The translations under genes and the position numbers were made by a program. Of a stretch of 6,408 nt of DNA, positions 1 to 6,408 are shown in pieces; within the stretch, counting starts at the first letter, position 1; each line of letters opens with the position of its first letter. Under the pieces are notes generated by a model. The model worked only from the letters and a program-made list of their open reading frames with translations. It was not told the DNA's origin and did no database searches. Source of the stretch: an uncultured Eubacterium sp. (GTDB taxonomy: Bacteria; Bacillota; Clostridia; Peptostreptococcales; Anaerovoracaceae); NCBI GenBank assembly GCA_947367725.1, contig CANBFZ010000112.1:1-6408 (forward strand), written 5' to 3'.

Positions 1-101
1 AGCACATGGGACTTTCCTATCCGGGTGAAGACACCCAAGCTGCGTCTGGCGATGTGGATGATGCAGAGAAAGAAGATGACACACAGGAGACTTTATTTTA
101 A
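1..101 (+). CDS. ruvB: RuvB C-terminal end (partial, probable)
   Basis: Only the last 32 codons are inside the window, reading HMGLSYPGEDTQ... and ending ...DDTQETLF at the TAA at 99-101. The start 'HMGLSYP' resembles the end of the RuvB winged-helix domain (typically 'A-x-x-H-L/M-G-L'), and ruvB directly before queA is a common Firmicute order; both points are family knowledge. RuvB is the hexameric ATPase motor that drives Holliday-junction branch migration with RuvA. After the fold ends, the protein has an acidic, probably disordered tail of about 24 residues rich in D and E. Its last five residues, QETLF, fit the Q-x-x-L-F form of a sliding-clamp binding peptide. The stop is 15 nt before queA, so the two genes are probably cotranscribed. 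The identification rests on a short tail plus context; the catalytic domains are not visible here. Confidence 0.6.
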   Translation, partial: HMGLSYPGEDTQAASGDVDDAEKEDDTQETLF

Positions 102-116
102 CGGAGCAATGAGAAG

Positions 117-1160
117 ATGAGAATTGATGCATTTGATTATACACTGCCGCAGGCGTTGATTGCGCAGCGACCTTCGGAACAGAGAGATGTATGTAGACTG
201 ATGGTGTTGGATAGGCAGAACGGCACGGTAGACCATAAACATTTTTATGACATCCTGGATTATTTAGGACCAGGTGATTGTCTAGTAATGAATAATTCCA
301 AGGTACTTCCGGCAAGGCTCTTTGGCGAAAAGGAAGGAACTGGCGCCAAGATTGAGTTTCTGCTGATTAAACGTCTTGACGGTGATCGCTGGGAGACTAT
401 GGTAAAACCGGGCAAACGATTAAAACCTGGAGACAGTGTTGTTTTTGGAGACAACTTCCGCGCTAAAATCTTAGAGTATGGAGAAGATGGTACGCGTATT
501 GTAGAATTTTCCTACGAAGGTATTTTTATGGAACGCCTTGAAGAACTTGGGAAAATGCCGCTTCCACCTTATATCGAAAGAGAAAGTACGGTGGAAGACA
601 AGGATATGTACCAAACCGTGTACTGCAAAGAGGAAGGTTCTGTTGCAGCGCCCACAGCAGGACTGCACTTTACGAAAGAACTCCTCGAAAAGGCCGAGGC
701 GAAGGGTATCAAGCTGGCATATGTGACCTTGCACGTAGGAATCGGTACTTTTAGACCGGTAAAATGCGAGAATGTGGAAGATCACCATATGCACTTTGAA
801 GAATATGAAATCGATGAACTGACGGCGAAGACCATCAACGATACCATCTTAAGCGGGGGACGCATTGTTTCTGTAGGTACAACTTCGACAAGAACACTGG
901 AAAGTGCAGCTTATCAGGATGAGACCAGTGGAAAATTTTTGATAAAAGCAGGAGCAGGCAGCACTGGAATTTTTATTTATCCGGGTTACCAATTTAAAGT
1001 CGTCGAAGCCCTGATTACCAATTTCCATCTGCCGAAATCCACATTGCTGATGTTGATTTCCGCGTTATATAACCGGGAGAAGATTTTAGAGGCATATGAA
1101 ATTGCCGTAAAAGAAGAATACAGATTTTTCAGCTATGGGGATGCTTGTTTGATTGTCTAA
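117..1160 (+). CDS. queA: S-adenosylmethionine:tRNA ribosyltransferase-isomerase QueA
   Basis: QueA transfers and isomerises the ribosyl part of SAM onto 7-aminomethyl-7-deazaguanine (preQ1) at position 34 of GUN-anticodon tRNAs, giving epoxyqueuosine, the penultimate step of queuosine synthesis in the cytoplasm. The 347-residue product has the usual family length and is full length from the typical opening ([11 protein letters not shown]) to the typical end (Y-R-F-F-S-Y-G-D-A). Family blocks seen are [13 protein letters not shown] from about residue 174, [11 protein letters not shown] from about 205, a STRTLES stretch and [13 protein letters not shown] around 301-313. The ATG at 117 has a GGAG about 10 nt upstream (103-106); an ATG at 109 is out of frame and closes after three codons. 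It follows the probable ruvB by 15 nt and is closed by a strong terminator, so it is probably the last gene of its operon. The other queuosine gene here, tgt, lies 874 bp downstream beyond an inverted gene. Confidence 0.97.
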   Translation: MRIDAFDYTLPQALIAQRPSEQRDVCRLMVLDRQNGTVDHKHFYDILDYLGPGDCLVMNNSKVLPARLFGEKEGTGAKIEFLLIKRLDGDRWETMVKPGKRLKPGDSVVFGDNFRAKILEYGEDGTRIVEFSYEGIFMERLEELGKMPLPPYIERESTVEDKDMYQTVYCKEEGSVAAPTAGLHFTKELLEKAEAKGIKLAYVTLHVGIGTFRPVKCENVEDHHMHFEEYEIDELTAKTINDTILSGGRIVSVGTTSTRTLESAAYQDETSGKFLIKAGAGSTGIFIYPGYQFKVVEALITNFHLPKSTLLMLISALYNREKILEAYEIAVKEEYRFFSYGDACLIV

Positions 1161-1172
1161 TGCTGTGTTTAT

Positions 1173-1209
1173 AACTGACTGCCAAGGGCGTACTTGACAG
1201 TCAGTTTTT
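1173..1209 (+). terminator. Intrinsic terminator of queA
   Basis: A perfect 9-bp stem, AACTGACTG (1173-1181) with CAGTCAGTT (1198-1206), continues after one C/A mismatch with four more pairs (CAAG with CTTG) around a GGCGTA loop. A run of five T (1205-1209) follows directly. It starts 12 nt after the queA stop. On the minus strand the hairpin is followed by ATAAAC rather than a U run, so it should stop rightward transcription only and not the convergent collagen-like gene. Confidence 0.9.
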
Positions 1210-1254
1210 AGATTGTCGCTGCAGGCAGATTAGATTGCTTTCCTATATGAGCGG

Positions 1255-1851
1255 TCAGCCGATTCTCTGTAAAAGGATAGAGGCATGATTGACCGCCTGA
1301 TTGTCAACGCCTGTTCCTGCCAGATCGTCTGCTGTAGAAGATTTGTTACGCAGTTCCACCGTTGCACCTGCAGGAATGGAAGTAATGAACATGCCTGTCA
1401 ATGGCGTGCGTGTCTGTACAGCAGATTCATCTGCGTAGGTGCCAAAAAAAGAAAGAGGATTTTCAAGACCGTTGATGGCGACTGCATAAGCCATATTGAA
1501 CAGGCCGCTGGAAGGGCGCGCTAGCACAGCGTAGTCAATTCGATAAATACCAGCGGTATTCACTGTAATTTTTGTTGTATTGGGAATGAAGGAAAAGTCA
1601 CCAGACTGGAATGCAAGCAGAAAGCGAACCGCATCTTCTGGTTTGATACTCTGATAGCCTCCTTACATGACTGCGTTAAAATATGCTGGCTTTATGCCAG
1701 GACCAGTAGGACCTGGAACTCCAGTGTCTCCTTTTTCTCCTTTTTCGCCTGCAGGACCTTGCGGACCAGTAGGACCGGGTTCTCCCTGCGGACCCGGAGG
1801 TCCAGACTGCCCGTGACAACAACCACACGATCCAAGATGATAGAACTCCAT
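1255..1851 (-). pseudogene. Collagen-like BclA-type surface protein gene split by one in-frame TAA
   Basis: Read on the minus strand from the ATG at 1849-1851, which has AAAGGAG 8 nt upstream, the gene encodes a Cys-containing head ([13 protein letters not shown]). Then come about 12-13 uninterrupted G-X-Y triplets (residues 14-52) and a linker ending NAVM, then TAA at 1663-1665. The same frame continues without further stops for 135 codons: [34 protein letters not shown] and so on, to TGA at 1255-1257. This second part looks like the C-terminal beta-rich (TNF/C1q-like) domain of BclA-family exosporium glycoproteins, which trimerises the collagen stalk. An intact gene would give about 198 residues, a normal architecture for small clostridial collagen-like proteins. 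AGGAGG follows the stop directly, but no ATG, GTG or TTG in the right frame lies at a usable distance. The first in-frame GTG, at 1561-1563, would cut the domain. No signal peptide is visible, as is usual for spore-surface proteins. A pseudogene, stop read-through or a base-call error are all possible. Confidence 0.8.
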
Positions 1852-1964
1852 GTTATTTGCTCCTTTCGGTATTGTACCATATTTTATTTCAGTTTATGCT
1901 GCATCTTGTGATCTGTGTATTTGTTATCGCGACAAACTTATATGAGATGGAATGATTCTGCAGT

Positions 1965-1992
1965 AAAATCACCTCGCGCCGGGATGATTTTT
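1965..1992. repeat. Inverted repeat in the divergent intergenic region
   Basis: AAAATCA (1965-1971) and TGATTTT (1985-1991) form a perfect 7-bp stem; CC/GG can add to it with one bulged A around a GC-rich loop. It lies 2 nt upstream of the TG of the tgt promoter, where a -35 box would be. It could be an operator for tgt or for the minus-strand collagen-like gene, or a hairpin terminator with a TTTTT tail. The role is not decidable from sequence. Confidence 0.5.
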
Positions 1993-1993
1993 A

Positions 1994-2002
1994 TGATATA
2001 AT
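1994..2002 (+). promoter_or_regulatory. Extended -10 promoter of tgt
   Basis: TGATATAAT is a consensus TATAAT (1997-2002) preceded by the TGn of an extended -10 element. At 17-bp spacing the -35 position reads TCGCGC, which is not a -35 box, so the extended -10 must carry recognition or an activator is used. Transcription would begin near 2009, leaving a leader of about 26 nt, too short for a preQ1 riboswitch. AAAGG at 2023-2027 is the ribosome binding site, 7 nt before the tgt ATG. Confidence 0.7.
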
Positions 2003-2031
2003 CATGTGAGAAAACGAAAAAGAAAGGTTGA

Positions 2032-4330
<2,299 letters not shown>

Positions 4331-4354
4331 GGAAACATTTGTGAAAAAGAAAAA

Positions 4355-4734
4355 GATGAAATACCATCTGTTCCAGTGCAGCAGAATACTTGACTTATGT
4401 CGCCTCTGTCGGCGACCAGCAGGACAGTATTGAGATGCGCTATGAGGATGAAAATATATGGTTGACACAGAAGATGATGGCAACATTATATGATGTGGAT
4501 GTTCGCACCATAAATTATCATGTCAAAAATATATTTAGTGATAGTGAATTACAAGAGCATTCAGTTATTCGAAAATTTCGGATAACTGCTACTGATGGAA
4601 AAAGCTATAGTACAAATCATTATTCATTAGAACTGATTATGGCAGTTGGTTTTAAGGTGAATTCTGATATACTGCTGTGTGGCGCTTTTGTTTTCTGTGG
4701 CATGTGCCCATCGCATGGGCATTTCTGCGCTTGA
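4355..4734 (+). pseudogene. RhuM-family (virulence RhuM) fragment, frameshifted and truncated
   Basis: From 4390 one frame reads YVASVGDQQDSIEMRYEDEN, then IWLTQKMMATLYDVDVRTIN and onward to MAVGFKVNS (ends 4665). This is the conserved N-terminal domain of RhuM-like proteins, which resembles a helix-turn-helix fold and is common on mobile or accessory DNA; the molecular function of the family is not established. The usual upstream residues are also present but in another frame: DEIPSVP at 4355-4375, with AAEYL continuing in the main frame from 4378. A one-base change near 4375-4380 has therefore broken the gene. After FKVNS the expected 'ERAVQFRKWA...' part is absent; an unrelated tail (DILLCGAFVFCGM...) runs to TGA at 4732-4734. 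An intact relative would be several hundred residues long. No good ribosome binding site precedes the only in-frame start, the TTG at 4390. This is a relic, not a working gene. Confidence 0.8.
4705..4721 (+). terminator. Short perfect hairpin, possible weak terminator
   Basis: TGCCCAT (4705-4711) and ATGGGCA (4715-4721) form a 7-bp GC-containing stem around a CGC loop. Only three T follow before the run is broken (TTTCTGC). It lies after the RhuM fragment and before the promoter of the Crp/Fnr gene, where an end for the tgt-rlmD message is expected, but the U tract is poor. It may instead be a remnant of the sequence joined to the truncated RhuM gene. Confidence 0.35.
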
Positions 4735-4764
4735 TACCGAAATATGCCGGGGAAGTTAGATTTT

Positions 4765-4773
4765 TGCTATACT
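4765..4773 (+). promoter_or_regulatory. Possible extended -10 promoter of the Crp/Fnr-family gene
   Basis: TGCTATACT contains TATACT (4768-4773) with the TGn of an extended -10 element. No -35 box is seen at 16-18 bp. Transcription would start near 4780 and give a leader of about 88 nt that contains the three inverted repeats at 4800-4845. Confidence 0.4.
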
Positions 4774-4799
4774 TTTAGATTTTGATAGTTTTTACGGCA

Positions 4800-4845
4800 C
4801 TGCTTGGCAGGCTTTTGACAGCAAAAGCGGCGCGCAATGCTTGCG
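4800..4845 (+). repeat. Three consecutive small inverted repeats in the leader of the Crp/Fnr gene
   Basis: Within 46 bp there are three perfect inverted repeats: CTGC-TTG-GCAG (4800-4810), GCTTTTG-ACAG-CAAAAGC (4811-4828) and CGCAA-TGC-TTGCG (4833-4845). The first two abut and the third follows after four bases. The last ends 14 nt before the GGAGG ribosome binding site. They could form stacked hairpins in the mRNA leader or, for the central 18-bp palindrome, a protein-binding site. None carries a U run, so they are not ordinary terminators. Confidence 0.5.
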
Positions 4846-4859
4846 TTCACAAAAAATTC

Positions 4860-4864
4860 GGAGG
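4860..4864 (+). promoter_or_regulatory. Ribosome binding site that decides the Crp/Fnr start
   Basis: GGAGG lies three bases before the ATG at 4868 and nine before an in-frame TTG at 4874. Its position rules out the longer in-frame TTG at 4841, which has no ribosome binding site. By spacing alone the TTG at 4874 would be the better start; the difference is two residues. Confidence 0.65.
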
Positions 4865-4867
4865 TAC

Positions 4868-5542
4868 ATGATTTTGAATCAATTTGAAACAGCATATCAA
4901 TCCTATTTTCCATTTTGGGCGGAACTGACCGATGCAGACCGTACGCTTCTTTGTCAGCATTCGTCTTTGGTACAGTTTGAAAAGGCGCAGATGGTCCATG
5001 ATAACACCGGATGTACAGGATTGTTCATTGTAAAAAGCGGCAGGCTCCGGTTATATATGCTTTCTGACGAGGGAAAAGAAATTACCCTGTACAGATTGCT
5101 TCCCGGCGAAATCTGTATGCTTTCTGCCTCTTGTGTGCTGGAAAGCATCACTTTTGATGTATTTGTAGAGGCAGAGGTGCCCAGTGTTTGTTATATGATT
5201 GCAGCCTCTGCCTTTGGTGAAATCAGTGAACGGGTTCCGGCTGCCAAAATCTATGCGCTGGAGACAGCAGTCGGCAGATTTTCAGATGTCATGTGGATTA
5301 TGCAGCAAGTCGTCTTTATGAGTATGGATCAGCGACTGGCGCTTTTTTTGCTGGAAGACGCTGGCATCAATGAGAAGGCGCTGGTTACCATAACTCATGA
5401 GCAAATTGCAAGGCATCTTGGCACGGCAAGAGAAGTGGTATCCAGAATGCTGAAACGCTTTGCTGGGGATGGGATTGTGGAAGTCTCCAGAAAAGGGATA
5501 CGAATTCTTGATATGAAAAAACTGCGGCATATTGCAGAGTGA
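4868..5542 (+). CDS. Crp/Fnr-family transcriptional regulator (possibly HcpR-like)
   Basis: The 224-residue product has the two-domain family layout. An N-terminal jelly-roll effector domain (about residues 20-125) contains GLFIVKSGRLRLYMLSDEGK and LLPGEICMLS, joined by a long dimerisation helix to a C-terminal winged helix-turn-helix (about 150-220, ITHEQIARHLGTAREVVSRM). The recognition helix carries R188, E189 and R193, the positions of R180, E181 and R185 that read GTGA in E. coli CRP. The Arg-Ser of the cAMP phosphate-binding cassette is absent and there is no FNR-type N-terminal cysteine cluster, so neither cAMP nor an FNR-type Fe-S cluster is the likely signal; scattered cysteines or haem/NO sensing remain open. 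The gene is followed after 94 nt by a ferredoxin-membrane Fe-S gene pair that has a GTGA-N6-TCAC site in its promoter, the probable target. The arrangement recalls HcpR regulators that control hcp/frdX genes in anaerobes, but hcp is not in the window. Confidence 0.9.
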   Translation: MILNQFETAYQSYFPFWAELTDADRTLLCQHSSLVQFEKAQMVHDNTGCTGLFIVKSGRLRLYMLSDEGKEITLYRLLPGEICMLSASCVLESITFDVFVEAEVPSVCYMIAASAFGEISERVPAAKIYALETAVGRFSDVMWIMQQVVFMSMDQRLALFLLEDAGINEKALVTITHEQIARHLGTAREVVSRMLKRFAGDGIVEVSRKGIRILDMKKLRHIAE

Positions 5543-5557
5543 AACGTCCCACAAGTT

Positions 5558-5579
5558 TTCGGTGACCTTGATCACTGAA
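5558..5579. promoter_or_regulatory. Predicted operator of the Crp/Fnr regulator
   Basis: The arms TTCGGTGA (5558-5565) and TCACTGAA (5572-5579) form a 22-bp palindrome with one mismatched pair and a 6-bp centre; the core is GTGA-N6-TCAC. This is the CRP-type half-site and spacing expected from the R-E-xxx-R recognition helix of the regulator encoded just upstream. The centre lies about 42 bp before the predicted start of transcription, the class II activator position, and no -35 box is present. Confidence 0.7.
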
Positions 5580-5595
5580 GGAACGTGGAATCTTG

Positions 5596-5604
5596 TGTTA
5601 TCAT
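5596..5604 (+). promoter_or_regulatory. Extended -10 promoter of the ferredoxin operon
   Basis: TGTTATCAT gives a -10 hexamer TATCAT (5599-5604) with an upstream TGn. The -35 position at 17-bp spacing (5576-5581) reads TGAAGG, which is poor and overlaps the operator. This suits an activator-dependent promoter. The predicted start is near 5611, giving a leader of about 26 nt that holds GAGGAGAG before the ATG. Confidence 0.5.
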
Positions 5605-5636
5605 GGCAATGAAACAGAAAGAGAGGAGAGACTTCC

Positions 5637-5843
5637 ATGAAATCTAAAAAATATGCAGTGGCGGATTCAGGTAATTGTGTCGCTTGCGGTACTTGTATAC
5701 TAGAATGTCCCAAAGGTGCAATTGATATTGTAAAGGGGTGTTATGCGTTTTGTGATAGCGCGCTTTGTGTGGGTTGCGGGAAATGTGCGAAAGTTTGTCC
5801 CGTCGGCTGTATTTCGATCATAGAAAGGGGTGCGCAGCAATGA
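5637..5843 (+). CDS. Small 2[4Fe-4S] ferredoxin
   Basis: The 68-residue protein has two complete bacterial-type cluster motifs: C14-x2-C17-x2-C20-x3-C24-P and C44-x2-C47-x2-C50-x3-C54-P. It therefore probably carries two [4Fe-4S] clusters and moves electrons in the cytoplasm. There are three more cysteines, C35 and C39 in the linker (GCYAFCDSALC) and C58 after the second motif, beyond the eight cluster ligands. GAGGAG lies about 8 nt before the ATG. The stop overlaps the next gene's start in an ATGA, so the two are translationally coupled and their products probably act together, with the ferredoxin passing electrons to or from the membrane protein. By position after a Crp/Fnr regulator it could be an frdX-type ferredoxin of an HcpR regulon; that is inference. 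Confidence 0.93.
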   Translation: MKSKKYAVADSGNCVACGTCILECPKGAIDIVKGCYAFCDSALCVGCGKCAKVCPVGCISIIERGAQQ

Positions 5844-6408
5844 AAAAACCGTGGTACACATGGCTGTGGATTTGGTCTATTGTCTATTTTTCCCTGGGAT
5901 TCTTTAATATCCTGTTTGCTTGGCTTGGGATGATTGATTTTCTTGTCCCGCTGGGTTTTGCCATTTTTGGAGGAACGAAAGGGTTCTGCAATCGGTATTG
6001 CGGCAGAGGACAATTATATCAGAAATTAGGTGCAGGATGCCATTGTTCCCGCAACAGACCGACGCCCAATTGGATGTATTCCAAATGGTTCCGCTATGGA
6101 TTTTTAGCCTTTTTTATGACCATGTTCGGCAATATGCTGTTTCAGACCTATCTGGTGGCTGCCGGTGCAGGTTCGCTGCAGGAGACAATTAAACTGTTTT
6201 GGACGTTTCGAGTACCATGGGGGTGGACTTATACCCAAGGGACTGCTCCCGACTGGATTGCCCAGTACAGCTTTGGACTCTACAGCCTGATGCTGACATC
6301 CCTTTTACTGGGGCTGATCGTCATGGTCCTTTATAAACCGAGAACTTGGTGTACCTTCTGTCCGATGGGTACGATGACACAAGGTATCTGCCAGCTGAAA
6401 AATAGAAA
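5840..6408 (+). CDS. Polytopic membrane protein with Fe-S cysteine motifs (NapH/NosR/YccM-like), 3' partial
   Basis: The gene starts at the ATG at 5840, which overlaps the ferredoxin stop, and is open for 189 codons to the window end. Hydrophobic stretches at about residues 8-30, 31-46, 85-109 and 143-165 look like membrane spans. Between the second and third are KGFCNRYCGRGQLYQ (C50, C54) and two more cysteines (C67, C69). After the fourth comes RTWCTFCPMGTMTQGIC (C171, C174, C184), the C-x2-C-P type motif of Fer4_5 membrane ferredoxins, which usually hold Fe-S clusters or shuttle electrons across the membrane. W-rich segments (WYTWLWIW) lie at the N terminus. The first motif, C-x3-C-G-R-G-Q, is not the standard C-x2-C-P. 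C-terminal ferredoxin domains, if present, lie outside the window. The partner is probably the coupled ferredoxin; substrate and direction of electron flow are not known. Confidence 0.88.
   Translation, partial: MKKPWYTWLWIWSIVYFSLGFFNILFAWLGMIDFLVPLGFAIFGGTKGFCNRYCGRGQLYQKLGAGCHCSRNRPTPNWMYSKWFRYGFLAFFMTMFGNMLFQTYLVAAGAGSLQETIKLFWTFRVPWGWTYTQGTAPDWIAQYSFGLYSLMLTSLLLGLIVMVLYKPRTWCTFCPMGTMTQGICQLKNR

Noticed and set aside
109..120. Three-codon upstream frame (ATGAGAAGATGA) overlapping the queA start
   Set aside because: It is only 2 nt from the GGAG, and queA has an adequate ribosome binding site of its own, so it is most likely chance.
1251..1296. GCGGTCA/TGACCGC inverted repeat at the end of the collagen-like gene as its terminator
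   Set aside because: The 7-bp arms are 32 nt apart, lie largely within the coding sequence, and no U run follows on the minus strand.
1285..1524. Plus-strand open frame opposite the collagen-like gene
   Set aside because: It is the shadow of the BclA-like domain on the minus strand, with no ribosome binding site and a Cys/Arg-rich translation typical of antisense reading.
1654..1663. Restart of translation after the TAA in the collagen-like gene, using the AGGAGG that follows it
   Set aside because: No ATG, GTG or TTG in frame lies 4-12 nt downstream. The nearest ATG is out of frame and the in-frame GTG at 1563 is far away.
1871..1879. TGGTACAAT extended -10 on the minus strand for the collagen-like gene
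   Set aside because: Transcription would start within or right at the ribosome binding site, leaving no leader for the ribosome.
4815..4843. TTGACA at 4815-4820 as a -35 box for the Crp/Fnr gene
   Set aside because: At 17-bp spacing the -10 position reads TGCTTG, and the TTGACA is part of the GCTTTTG/CAAAAGC palindrome.
5282..5713. Minus-strand open frame of 143 codons across the regulator end and ferredoxin start
   Set aside because: It is antisense to two well-supported genes and to the operator, with low-complexity, non-domain-like translation.

Overview
The window looks like a chromosomal segment of a low-to-mid GC, anaerobic, spore-forming-type Firmicute, most likely Clostridia of the Lachnospiraceae kind. 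The basis is the ruvB-queA order with tgt nearby, strong GGAGG-type ribosome binding sites, a BclA-like collagen gene and clostridial-type ferredoxin genes. The assignment rests on recognising protein families by eye, not on a database search.

Left part (1-2034): the last codons of a probable ruvB, then queA (queuosine synthesis) closed by a strong intrinsic terminator. Facing queA on the minus strand is a short collagen-like (G-X-Y) gene with a BclA-like C-terminal domain. It is one reading frame split by a single in-frame TAA, so it is either a pseudogene or a read-through case. It sits, inverted, between queA and tgt, two genes of one pathway that are often adjacent in Firmicutes.

Middle (1994-4330): tgt, with its own extended -10 promoter, overlaps a Fe-S-containing 23S rRNA m5U methyltransferase gene of the RlmC/RlmD family by 23 nt. 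QueA and Tgt act on the wobble base of GUN-anticodon tRNAs and the methyltransferase on rRNA, so this is a translation-RNA modification block.

4331-4867 is decayed DNA. It holds a frameshifted, 3'-truncated RhuM-family fragment, a non-homologous stretch with a small hairpin, and an extended -10 promoter followed by three small inverted repeats in the leader of the next gene.

Right part (4868-6408): a Crp/Fnr-family regulator, then a divergence-free, translationally coupled pair made of a small 2[4Fe-4S] ferredoxin and a polytopic Fe-S membrane protein that runs off the window. A GTGA-N6-TCAC palindrome lies in front of the pair, about 42 bp upstream of the predicted transcription start. The regulator's recognition helix carries the R-E-xxx-R residues that read GTGA in E. 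coli CRP. The simplest reading is a local redox- or nitrosative-stress-responsive electron-transfer module controlled by the neighbouring regulator (HcpR-like). This is the most interesting part of the window.
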